DNA of 60,955 nt from Carex sylvatica (Eukaryota > Streptophyta > Magnoliopsida > Poales > Cyperaceae), in contig CAXKVR010000230.1 in the NCBI GenBank assembly GCA_964058845.1, forward strand, positions 1-60,955. Reading direction: 5' to 3'. Positions 50,427 through 60,955 of this stretch are shown here, piece after piece. Numbering within the stretch: position 1 is the first letter of the stretch; the number at the start of each line of letters is the position of its first letter. The notes under the pieces are model-generated. The model ran no database searches. It was not told the DNA's origin and saw only the letters and a list, made by a program, of their open reading frames with translations. Made by a program: the position numbers and the translations under genes.

Positions 50427-50520
50427 GTGAAAAAGAATGGGGAAATCGTAACCGTACGATGGGGCACCGCTGCTGTCGCTTCCAATTCCTGTCCTTTGAT
50501 CTTGGATGGCCAGGTACTTT
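50427..50520 (+). other. Exon-like open frame, unrecognised
   Basis: KKNGEIVTVRWGTAAVASNS then CPLILDGQ runs up to a GTACTT donor-like site. GC is raised relative to the flanks. It abuts the right arm of the large foldback element. No family recognised. Confidence 0.25.
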
Positions 50521-50639
50521 TTACGCTGAGCTGGCTGTTAAACGGAAATGGTTGCCGACACCAACATCGTGTCCCCAGTTGCACGAACTATAAAATTGAT
50601 TTGCAAGATATGGATAAATAATAGTAAGTGTTATGTAAT

Positions 50640-51065
50640 GAGGTTGGCTACTATGCTTATATAAGCATATCCCCACATATGCTTATAACTCATTTTTGTG
50701 CTTTCAATGTTCAAATAGTTGATCTGAACCGTTCATCTTGTTCTCCATATTAATATGTGCTTGGAAACTAAATTTTACATTTTTCTGAATTTGTTTACTA
50801 TTTATTAAGCCACTTTGAAAATTATTAATCCAACGGTGGCTGCTGATTTTACTGTTTTGTGCAGCCACCGTTGGATCAGCGATTTTCAAAATGGCTTAAT
50901 AAATAGTAAAAAAATTCAGAAAAATGTAAAATTTAGTTTCCAAGCACATATTAATATGGAGAACAAGATGAACGGTTCATATCGACCATTTGGACATTGG
51001 AAGCACAAAAATGAGTTATAAGCATATGTGGGGATATGCTTATATAAGCATAGTAGCCAACTTCG
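50640..51065. mobile_element. Foldback element, family 2 (copy b)
   Basis: Same architecture as 47486-47910 (GAGGTTGGCTACTATGC ends, CCAACGGTGGCT centre). Flanks TATGTAAT (50632-50639) and TATGTAAT (51066-51073) give a perfect 8-bp target duplication, so the element runs one base further right than the arm itself. Confidence 0.9.
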
Positions 51066-51158
51066 TATGTAATTTTATTTATTGGGGGTTAATAGTATAA
51101 TGTTTTTTTTGTTATGTAATTTTATTTATTGGGGGTTAATAGTATAATGTTTTTTTTG
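51066..51158. repeat. 46-bp direct duplication
   Basis: TATGTAATTTTATTTATTGG begins at 51066 and at about 51112, followed in both by GGGTTAATAGTATAATG and a T run. Confidence 0.9.
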
Positions 51159-53850
51159 TAAAAAAATTAAAATTAAAGGATACACTCAAATTTTATAATT
51201 TATAGGGGAACCCCTTCATCTCTATCTACTTTAGCACTGACCAATTGTGTTCTTTTAATTACTTATTTTGTCATTTAATTTGTATAGTAAGAACTAAGAA
51301 GTCTTAATACATAACTTTTTAATTAATATATAAATTATTATTATTAATTCTGATATTATACAAAGATTTTGAGCTAAAATAAGCCTTAATGGAAAGCAGA
51401 AGAACAAATTTTGCACGTCTTGTGAAATCGCTTAGTAAAGACATTTATATCAATTGACGGTTTTCATGAATGACCTTACACTTATACTTGTAAAAAAAAA
51501 TTGTCAAGTCATATAAATATTATATTGTCCTTTTTATTCTCTAATCAGCAAACAAAATTTCCAAATCATTTTACCAATTTACATATCACCATTTTAACAT
51601 TACCAAGATTAGATGCTAATAATGCTAATAAAATTTGACAAACTTATTTTTAAGGATAAAATTTGATTGTCTACTAAACTAGTAACATATATACATCTCA
51701 TTTTGTTGTTGGAAAGCCAAATAAATATTTTGTTTAGAGAATTGAGATCTAATTCCATTGCAACAATTTTATAGCATAAATATTTATAATGTTGCATCTA
51801 ACAATCATACTAAATATTATATATTTGTGCAATAAGGGGACACAAGTTGGATTTGTCATAAAAGCAGTCATTTCCACTTTTTAAAAAATGTCAGGATAAA
51901 GGATGGAAATAGATTGCTTTAAGCACATGGTGCTTGCTTTGGAGTTCAGCAATGTATCTAATCTAATATATGATATCAACAAATCTACCCCCTATTTCTG
52001 ACATGTGGGCCAGGCCTCTTTTATTACCCCGGAGCCCAAGCCAGGAAAGGTGCCTTGTTTGGTGCCACAATTGGATTCAACAGTGCTCCAGTGTCATGTG
52101 TTGACGAAATTAAATTGCTCTCCAAGTAAAAGTGCCTATTTAATTAAATGAATGAATTCGTTCTTTGTTTTGTTGTTTTTATTTCAAAAAGTTGCAACTA
52201 CTCCCAAGGCCGTTAGAGAAATTAAGAGATTTAATTAAAGAACAAAGATAAGGTGCGATGTGTTGAACAGCAAGGGAAATTGGTGAGTACAATTTTAAGA
52301 ATTTATCAGATTTAAATGATAAATTTAAATTGTTGAAATCTATGTAATTCATTAGCGATGCATATACATAAAAAATCTTACAACTTTCAAATTTATTTAG
52401 AACAAGATCAAGCGGTAAAAAAAAATGATGAAAAATGAATACAAATATTTTTTTTATAAAATAACTTATAAAAGTTTTATTTTTTCTACCGCTTGACTTT
52501 GCACTAAATAAATTCAAAACTTCCAAAATAAATTCATGTACATACATCTCTCATGAAGTAGATAGATGGATTTTAACGACTTGGATTCGTCATTTAAAGA
52601 CAATCTGATAAACTGTTGGAATTGTGCTCACCAACCTTTCTTTGTGAGCACATTACATCTGCTTTGCTCAATATATATACCCATCATAACTTCTTAATTT
52701 AAATATTTACCCATCAAAATTTTGAAGTTAGTTATTTTTCCATCTAAAATCATTTATTTTCTAATATCTTTATTTCTTAATTTAATCACTTAAAAATAAA
52801 TATAAATATTAAAAAAAAAAATGAAAGGACGTTTTTTTTTATTATTATTAAAATAGCTCGTAGGTACACACACCACACCTCAATTCTGTTCCATGCAAAA
52901 TCGAACCCATGTCATTCCGTAAGAGGATTAGTGCCTTTAAGTATCTGTTTTCTAATCTTAAGTTGGAATAAGTAAATTGAAGTAATTTTTCTTTTACATT
53001 AACACACTCCTAATTGAACTTATTATTAAATTGGATATTTAAAAACAATCATACCTTGCAAAGAAATTGGATGTGCAGCTTCTATAATTTTTTCACAACT
53101 CAAATTCGCTGTGGTTGTTATGATAGTACGTACTTCTGCATTAGTTGTCAATCTAAAATATCCTGCTGAATTAATTCACACCAACCTATGTTAAGATTGA
53201 ATTGTTTTGATTATTGACTGAGGTTGGAGAGTTCAGAATGAGCTATGGCACACTATAAAAAAAATAATAGTGTCAAGTTTCACACCTTTAAATATCTATC
53301 CATGAGAATTTTGAACTTACGACATTCTATACAAAATATATTGTATGAATTACTAAATTAAAGATTGATTCTTAGTACATTAAAAATTTAGACGAGGCCA
53401 TATTTAGTGTGGAATAAGAGGTGGAGTAAATCTCGTATTTCATACTTAAGCTGTTAAATAAGAAATAAAAGAGGAGTAAGATGGAGTAAAAGGTGAGTTA
53501 ATCCAAAATAAATTACTCTACTTCTTCAAGTGAATTAACTTACCCCACACTTACTCTATCTATAGGGCTCAATATCATAGAAAGAAATTTATTTTTCAAC
53601 ATCATACTTATCTAGACGGATTGATTTAACCTATAAATTCAACTACCAAACTTATAGATGTAAAATATAAAAAAAATAATATGAAGTAATTTAATCCTTA
53701 TTAATTTTACTCCACAACCAAATGGTCCAAACATGACCGAAATGATAAAGTCACAATATATTCAAATAATAATTCACTTAGGCAGTTTTCGAAAGACAAC
53801 GTACTATTGAAGAGGAAAGTGCTTTAAAAAAAAATTATTTATTGAGTAAA
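51159..53850. other. AT-rich intergenic DNA
   Basis: No gene was found. At 52390-52510 an imperfect inverted repeat occurs (CAAGCGGTAAAAAAAAAT-like against TTTTTCTACCGCTTG). At 53390-53730 sequence with GGAGTAA/TTACTCC words may be an old Harbinger-like element. Confidence 0.5.
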
Positions 53851-53859
53851 GGTTGAAGG

Positions 53860-54082
53860 TTAAGAATACTGATTTTCAAAATCTAAGTCAAAAATTTAGA
53901 GTTCCAATTTTCGGACAGCGCTTTTGGAAACGCCGAGAAAGTGTAGATAAAGCGTTGAAAAAATCTTTCCCGACACTTGTATCTGCGGCATTTAAGAAAC
54001 ACTGGGAAAGATTAATGGTGACGTTTATAAAGACTTTTAGTGGCGTTTTTAAAAGCCAAAAAAGTCTAATTTTTTTGTAATG
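53860..54082. mobile_element. CACTA end remnant
   Basis: The right side, reversed, reads CATTACAAAAAAATTAGACT, one base from a CACTACAAAAAA terminus. Subterminal words TTTTGGAAACGCCGAG and AGTGGCGTTTTTAAAAGCC are typical of CACTA ends. No partner end was found. The open frame over it (53853-54080) is probably meaningless. Confidence 0.5.
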
Positions 54083-54089
54083 TCACATA

Positions 54090-55862
54090 CACTCAAATAC
54101 CTTGATTAATGAATTTAAGAATTTGATTGCTGAGTTCATAATTATCAAATTAGTTACCTAAATCAATTCATTAATCGGACAAATGGCGTTCATAAAACTA
54201 CCTTTTGCCCCCCAATCGATATTGAACTCCCTATAAATGTTTTAATTTGAAAGCTGAATTGTGAGATTTGTTCCATAGTATTTGAAATTCAGTTTCATTT
54301 TTTTTTTTAAAGGTTGACAGTGAAATACTGTCAATAGATATATTGATATAAAAAAGATTTAATTACAACCTTTAGATATAGAAGGTGCACCGTTCGAATA
54401 AAGTTTAAAGTAAATTACAATTAACCCTTAGACGTTATAATGAAATTCAGTTTCATTATAACATAACAAAAAATATTACTTTACATTTTTGATCGATATT
54501 AGATACAGGTGAACAACAAAAGAACCATCCAGACAACTAACTTTTATTAAAATAAATCAATTATGCTTAATATTATGTGAAATGCATATATGAGTGAGAT
54601 GGTTTGATGGCCATAAGATCAAATACCGGTTCAATGCTCGATCAGAACTATTCAATCTGCATCAAAATTTGTGTGCATTTGATCAATACAAACTCCAAAA
54701 TGTTTGTACAAATTATGATGCGGATCAAACGGTTCCGAGAATTTAATTCAATGTCATCAGACCGCACTCCGACTCAGTTCATATGTAAATAACGTCTAGT
54801 TCCAAATCTAAATTGAAATTGTTTCATTTCAAAGCGCAACAAAAAAAAGGAATGATGGCCGGAACAGATTTATTTAATGAAAAGAAAAGAAAAGAAATAC
54901 AGTGAAATAAAGCAGAATTTTGTTTGCTATTTTAAATTTTAAATGTATAAAAATGTAAAGAGAGAAGAGCGCACGCTTGGAGGCTGAAGTGCCTTTTATA
55001 ACTTCAACTCTTCTGCATCATTGTGCATTTCCTTTTTCAAAGTTCTCCATCAAAATACATGGCAAAAGACAAATGATTATCATTGCTTCCCTCTTTAGTC
55101 TTTAGTGTCATTAAGAGTGTACTTAATTTTAAGATTATACTAATGATTGTTATCAAGATTATTGAGACAAGATGTTACAACAAAATTACATGTGAAAATA
55201 TGCTCTTTAATATTCTAATCGGATGAAATAAGATATTCCATAATATAATTTAATAATATATATATTATTTAAAAATAATAGTTGGTACAAGAGATATTCT
55301 AACAAGATAGATTGAATATATATTACATTCTTTAGTGAAATAAAGTAAGGAGAAATTTCACTTGTATCCTTCAATAATTTTAAAATTATGTATTTTCCTC
55401 TCTAACATTCATACTATCATATTTACCCTCTAAATTTCAAGAACTCTAAAATTTATCCAATTTATTGCCTATTAAAAATTCATTATAATTTATTCCATTG
55501 TATCCATTGTGAAATTAAGTTTGAAAGTAATTTATCTTTAATCTTTACTCTTTGAAGTTGTTTAAAATTGCTAATCAATTTCATAAATAGAGATCTCTTA
55601 ATAAACACTCAAACAAAAAAGTCAATAGGAAATTGTATACAAAACAAAAGTTGTCCTTTGCTCCACTCCAACCTAGTCTATTAATTTTGCATCCTTCTTT
55701 GTCTTTTAGAGAAAGCAGCAGTGATTAGTGATCCTCTATTTTTGTATGCATCCGTAACTCCCTATGCATAGGTCCATGTAACCACCACATTGTATCAATC
55801 CATCATAGATTATATTTATATTGTCTAGATATTGATGACATAAATATTAAACTATTTAGTCA
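54090..55862. other. AT-rich intergenic DNA
   Basis: No gene was found. The 54610-54790 stretch resembles the decayed element at 45590-45780 (GATCAGAACTATTC... CGGTTCCGAG). Confidence 0.45.
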
Positions 55863-55870
55863 GTTACAAC

Positions 55871-56291
55871 CACTCTTTTAATAATCAGTTTTTATACGGT
55901 ATTCGAAAAGCCACCGCATACTGCATATACGGTATACAGCCGCATATATAAATTTTTATTCGGATTTATATATGCGGACTTTAAAATAAAAATTCATATT
56001 AATTTGTATACAAATAAAATATTTATGATTGACTGTACAGTTTATGTTAAACTGGTGATGAAATGTTAAAATATAGATCATTATTTCATATTAAATGAAA
56101 TACTGAAATATTTATATATTGATCTCAATTCGGCCGAATATGTGACCGAATATGTGACCGAATGTTCGAATATGCAGTCGAATATGAGACCGAATATTTA
56201 AAACTGTATATTAGACCCGAATACTCATTTTCTATTCAGATTCCAAACGAATACGAATATTCGGTCGAATAGACCAAATTTTAAAACACTG
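55871..56291. mobile_element. hAT-like MITE with CGAATAT words
   Basis: The ends CACTCTTTTAATAATCAG and, reversed, CAGTGTTTTAAAATTTGG are inverted repeats. GTTACAAC flanks both sides (55863-55870 and 56292-56299), a perfect 8-bp duplication. The interior has many GACCGAATAT / ATATTCGGTC words. Confidence 0.88.
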
Positions 56292-57092
56292 GTTACAACA
56301 CAGTTCCATCACATGCCACGGTCCCTTGATTCTTGCTTTACTGTCATCACTGATAACTCATTCTGCATATCCGTAGAAGAAAGAATTGTACACCTTTCAT
56401 TAAAAAAAAAAAAAAAAATTGTACACCTGTTGATAAAAGATGGAATGTTATCATGAAGTATTATTATTTGGAGGAGTTTCATGTACACGCCTCAAAAAAA
56501 AGTTTAATTATGTATTTCCTCTTCTATGTTTCGTTATAGGATTTTGTATTTAGAAATAAAATAATATAATATGGGGGAAAGAGAATGGTTGGGTGAGTTT
56601 TCAGATAAGAGGAAGAGCCAAATATTTCTTTTTGGTGTAAAGAGTCTGTACCGATTTTTAATTATTTTTTTCCGTCTCTTTTTCTCATCCTAAACTCAGT
56701 TTTTTTTTTTCACTTTCTATTCGAAAAGATGGGAAAAAGAGATTTACCTTAAAAAATATATATAGTGCAGGCATTCTGCATCAAATTTTTTTTTTCCAGA
56801 TCTTTATCTTTTCCGAAACCAATCCCAATCATTATTTTTTCAGCATATCATATTATTTTATTCTAAAAAAAAATATTCATTATACCATATTTAATTAACA
56901 CCCCTAGCCACCGCAATTGTTTCCAAATTCAGAAAAGTCACCAAATGACATGTGCTTTCTTGGAACTAGGAAACAAAATGGTATAACCTAATTTGTACGG
57001 TTTTTCACCTTTGTCGCTTGAAATTACATAAAAGTAACAAAGCTCTAAAAAAATAAAAAATAAAAAAGATTCTCCCTAATGATGTAGCATAC

Positions 57093-57466
57093 TAGAGTGG
57101 GAAAAATAGCACGCCGGAGCCGGTTCCGTCACGGAATGGCACAGCACGGCACGGATGTCAGATACGTGCTGTGCTTCGCGTGTTCCGTACCGTGACCATT
57201 CGCGTGCCGTGACCAATTGTTAGTAAAGAAGACACATCACGGCACGGTACGGAACGAGAGAAGGTAGGAGACTAGGAGCATCGATTTGGTCACGGCACGA
57301 CTTGGTCACGGTACGCGAGTCACGGCGTGACTCGCGTGCCGTGACCACTCTTATAATTTTAGTCACGGCACGGCACGTGAAAAATTAATTTGGTCACAAC
57401 ACAACACGGCACGTGACCAAAATCACGACGTGTTAGTCACGACACGGCACGTTTTTTCCACACTGA
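57093..57466. mobile_element. hAT-like MITE rich in CACGGCACG
   Basis: The ends TAGAGTGGGAAAAATAGCAC and, reversed, TCAGTGTGGAAAAAACGTGC are inverted repeats. Inside, GGTCACGGCACG and CGTGCCGTGACC recur in both orientations. Flanks TAGCATAC and GTGCATAC agree at 6 of 8 positions. GC is far above the neighbourhood. Confidence 0.75.
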
Positions 57467-57469
57467 GTG

Positions 57470-58750
57470 CATACATATATCATAATAAAAGCTAGATGCT
57501 CAAAGTGAATCTCACTAATTGACAGACAAACTCAATTGATTAGGTGGAAACGACACAATTGAAGGTGCATATATTACATGTGTCATTGATGTATTTATGA
57601 CTGTTTTCTTAATTTAGAAAGTTCAACTAAAAATAAAAAATTGAACTCATTGCTGTGTAACCTGTCTTTTTTAACAATAAATTTTTTTGAAGATTTAAAT
57701 ATAATTCTTCCGATTCCGGTGAAAACGACAAATAATATTATTAGTTTTAATTTTATTTTTTTTAATTAGTGGCTATGTTAGATTGGAATACCATTTAAAT
57801 AATTTGGAATGTCGGATGGCCTACTATTAATTGGATGTATATACCACGATCAAGAAGATTTGGTCAATAATAAAATAATGAATTAATTTGTCACTTTCAA
57901 AATTATTTAAAATTTCTAAATTTGACATTGTAATATATGTACGTCATGCTTATAAAAAGAAAAGAAAATTTGATGGAAGCATCAAAAGCTTTGAAATTTA
58001 CAATAATCATTTTTTTTTATAAATTGAGAAGAATGCAAAATAGTATACGAGCCAGAAATAATGTATAAAAAAGGAATATAATAATATAATTTTATTCATA
58101 TTATTCATATCGTAATAGACTACAAAAGCCTTTATATCAATAGGCTTCTAATCATACATAAAAAAAATGAAACTTCAAATTCAATGTTACTTAATGTTTT
58201 CTTTAACATGAAATATTGAACTAAAGAAAATTTAAGGAATTGAAATGTTGCGGTAGCACAGTTCGCTAGGAATAAAAAGTCCTAGTATTGTGGTTATTCA
58301 AAATTCGAGAATTTGAGCTCCGCTTATCACTTCGCAGCCTCTGCAAAAATTTAAACAAAATTAAGGAATTAAAGAGTTACAAAGACATCAATTAATTTAA
58401 TCATTCATTACATATTTAACGATTTTCAAAACAATATTAAGAGAAATAACATTTAAAATTACATGTTATTTGATACACAATTAATTTGTAAGTCCAAAAC
58501 TATGCCACATCCCAAATGTTTATTTTTCTATGTCAATATTTTTGTTCTCAAATTTTAAATTATTGTTTATCATATTAAATAAAACTGAAAAATTTACAGT
58601 GAAGAAAACTGAGTCGTATTGTTCCTGTTTTTTACTTCATATTTCAGACAAGAATTCAGAATATTAAAACAAGAGAAAATGTTTTAGTTCACAAATTATC
58701 CACATTTTGATCGGATCATTTTAAACTGTCATTAATTATAATTAACAAAC
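57470..58750. other. AT-rich intergenic DNA
   Basis: No gene was found. At 58250-58340 the words GCGGTAGCACAGTTCGCTAG and AATTCGAGAATTTGAG faintly resemble RNA polymerase III A and B boxes of a SINE; confidence is low. Confidence 0.4.
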
Positions 58751-59400
58751 AATGGTCCTCACTGATTAATGGCCACATCCGATTCCCACCTTCTATTTCT
58801 TTTTTTCTCTTCTCTTTTCAAATCAGATCTAAATCTCTCTGCAGTTTTGTGGTTACGATCGATTTTTTATTTCTCTTCGCACTTTCCTTTTTTCCTTCAC
58901 GATTTCTTTCCTTTTAAGAGATGTCTCCTTTTATGTACAATAACTGACGAAAGTCTTTAGCATGGGTTCAATTGAAGTTTTAAAAGCAATTTTCATCATC
59001 TCCTAAAGAAAAGTTATTTAAGTTATTTAAGTTATTTATTAATCTATTTAAGTTATGTTTCTCGTATTGAACTTTGATTTGAGTTCATGACAGCGAAATA
59101 AAATTTGAGCAAGTTATTTACTGATCTATTAAAGTTTTGTTCCTTCTATTGATTTGAATTGATAATCGCAGTTGCGACGGCAGCGACGACCACGACGGTC
59201 GAGGCGACAGCGATGGTAGCAATGGCAGCGACAGCTGCGACGGTGCGATGGCAGCGACGGTCTCTCTCTTCGTCGATCTCTCTCTCCGCCGAGTTCTTAG
59301 GATCGGCAGCGATAACTGTTGACGTCATATCTCCATGCGAGGCCTCGTACTCAACTCCATCATGTGAGTAGTATCGGATCTCATATTATTTCAATGTCTA
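58751..59400 (+). other. Leader-like CT-rich stretch and GC-rich GCGACGG patch
   Basis: 58780-58930 is CT-rich like a 5'-UTR. 59165-59270 is GC-rich with GCGACGG/GGCAGCGAC repeats and a low-complexity Ala/Thr/Val frame (59159-59371). It may be the edge of a gene whose body is not recognisable here. A T-rich run and TTTGCAG acceptor-like site at 60135-60161 follow, but the short frame after it (DDIPKEHIFLVMRLL...) matches nothing I know. Confidence 0.25.
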
Positions 59401-59639
59401 ATTTGAATTTTTTTGTTTTGAATTTAATATTTGAATTCAAAATTACATAGATCGTTTTCGTAATGTTGCCGTTTTGAATTTTATGATTGAAAAACTTACA
59501 AGATTTGATATTTTGTTTTACAATATTTGATTTTACTTTTGCAAGAAAAACACGACAAATCATTTCTAATCTTTATCATTTACGATTTGGATTGAAGTGC
59601 CGCGATGAAATTTAAATTGAGTGAGTTATTTGTGGATTT

Positions 59640-60620
59640 AAATTTCTAGGATGCATGTAATCAGTTTACAGGATCCATCAATTAGATTTTAAATTACTGT
59701 TGAGTATTTTTTATGATATGTTTCATAGTTTTACATGATATCTTATATTTTACACGAGCTATGTATTGTATTGCCTTTTTTTTATTTTACTGGATCTGTT
59801 TAACAGTTTCACATGATATATATGCAATAGTTTATAAATATATACAATATTTACAGGATCTAATTAACAGTTTTACTGATTTAAATTTTCAGTATTTTTT
59901 TGATAGATTTACAGGATCTATACAGTATTTTACAGGATATATGAATCAGATTTAAATGTTATGTAGATTATTTTACCGGATATAGTTCACAGTTTTACAT
60001 GATATATGCATCATTTTACAGTATTTATTATTATTGATGTTTAAAGATTCACAGTATGTAGTTCACAATTTTATAGGATATAGTTTACAGTTTTACATGA
60101 TATGTTGAGTGTTTTACAGGATATAGTTCAAAGTTTTATAACTTTTTTTTTTTTTTGCAGGATGATATTCCTAAAGAACACATTTTTCTAGTGATGAGGC
60201 TTCTAACTCATCCAAAAAATACTAAACAAATGGTTATGAAGTAAAAGTTTTTGTATGTTGAATAGTATGCTTGTGTGAAATGTATGAATTTATGTTTAGA
60301 ATGTTATTGTTTATGTTTGCTACTGTTGAATATTGATATTTTCAATATTAACAGTTTATGCTTGTGAACAGTTACTAATATTTAACACTTTGGTTGAAAA
60401 TAGTTGATGTATTCATGTATTATAGTTTACATATGTTAGTTTTACTGTTTACATCTTTTAAATTTGTAGTATTGAAGTTTGCAGTGTGTTTCTCTTAGTT
60501 TTATAGTTTACATTTTTTATAGTTTGCATTGTTAGTTTTATAGTTTATATTTGAGAATTTCACAGTATTAAAATTTTATAGTTTGCATCTGCATGTTTTA
60601 TAGTATGTGTAATGTTAATT
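59640..60620 (+). repeat. Long degenerate array of TTTACAGGATATA / AGTTTACAG motifs
   Basis: TTTACAGGAT, TTTTACATGATATA, AGTTCACAGTTTTACA and, further right, TTTATAGTTTACAT recur at irregular spacings of roughly 20-50 bases for almost 1 kb, always on the same strand. Confidence 0.7.
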
Positions 60621-60639
60621 TACAATATATAAATGCATA

Positions 60640-60760
60640 TATATATATTAATAATTGAAGAAAAAAATTAAAATTAATTTTAATTTTGAAAAAAATTGAT
60701 TCAAAAAAATTAATTTTGAAAAAAATTGATTCAAAAAAATTAATTTTGATGTAAAAATAA
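60640..60760. repeat. 30-bp AT-rich tandem repeat
   Basis: AAAAATTGATTCAAAAAAAT followed by TAATTTTGAA repeats with a 30-base period at 60691 and 60721. Confidence 0.85.
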
Positions 60761-60955
60761 TAATTTTGCATAATTTTCAGAGTTAATTTGAAAAACTGTA
60801 AGTTTGAGAAGTGGTTCAGTTTGAAAATGTTCTAGAAGATTTTAAAATTGTCATTAACTGTAAGTTAGAGAAGTACACTAAGTGATTACACAGCAAGTAT
60901 AGTTATTTTGGCAAGTTGCATAAGTTGCAAGTACACAAAGTGGTCCCGCTGGATG

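Noticed and set aside
50704..51021. Two similar ORFs on opposite strands (50704-50889 and 50815-51021) as a duplicated gene pair
   Set aside because: They are the two arms of a foldback element translated on opposite strands, so their likeness is a property of the inverted repeat.
53853..54080. 75-residue open frame as a gene
   Set aside because: It overlaps CACTA-type subterminal repeats and has no family resemblance.
59159..59371. 70-residue Ala/Thr/Val frame as a gene
   Set aside because: It is a translation of a GCGACGG-type low-complexity patch open on both strands.

Overview
This is a nuclear window from a flowering plant. The evidence is long AT-rich introns with GT-AG borders, plant gene families (RBP45/47, serine carboxypeptidase-like, beta-tubulin, THO4/ALY, SETH3-type sugar-phosphate isomerase, CNNM/DUF21) and a dense load of plant transposons (hAT MITEs, CACTA, copia, LINE, foldback elements). 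It feels monocot-like, but the species cannot be fixed from the sequence alone.

Layout. (1) 1-4.3 kb: the 3' seven exons of an RBP45/RBP47-type RNA-binding protein gene on the plus strand, with a hAT-like MITE in its last intron. (2) 7.1-10.7 kb: a mosaic of broken gene pieces. These are the last exon of a THO4/ALY export factor (minus strand) next to the last three exons of an arabinose-5-phosphate isomerase-like gene (plus strand), both frameshifted, with leader-like CT-rich stretches on both sides. (3) 11-22 kb: transposon-rich. It holds a foldback MITE, a LINE end, hAT-like elements, a foldback pair of arms, a complete non-autonomous CACTA element (18098-20455, target duplication AGT) that carries exons of a CNNM/DUF21 gene, an LTR remnant and a SINE-like head. 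(4) 22.0-22.4 kb: exon 1 of a beta-tubulin, frameshifted and alone. (5) 23.2-38.5 kb: the functional heart of the window, three intact tandem serine carboxypeptidase-like (SCPL) genes on the minus strand. Each has eight exons with identical intron phases and a complete Ser-Asp-His triad. They sit in repeat units whose joints can be recognised at about 23.23, 28.57 and 34.64 kb; a 1.7-kb copia-type element lies in intron 3 of the middle gene. (6) 39.1-44.3 kb: an imperfect tandem duplication of the sequence upstream of the third SCPL gene. One copy holds a solo LTR; the other holds two nested hAT MITEs. (7) 46-51 kb: four foldback elements of related build and a larger inverted-repeat element containing five 178-bp tandem repeats. 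(8) 51-61 kb: AT-rich intergenic DNA with two hAT-like MITEs, a CACTA end remnant, and a long stretch of a degenerate motif at the right edge.

How it works together. Four genes look able to make protein: the RBP gene and three secreted or vacuolar carboxypeptidase-like proteins that arose by local duplication and differ mostly in the N-terminal linker and the C-terminal tail. Everything else recognised as coding is a fragment. No single unknown enzyme system is visible. The unusual content is structural: datable nested insertions with filled and empty sites, gene-fragment capture, and foldback families that share an internal module but have different ends.
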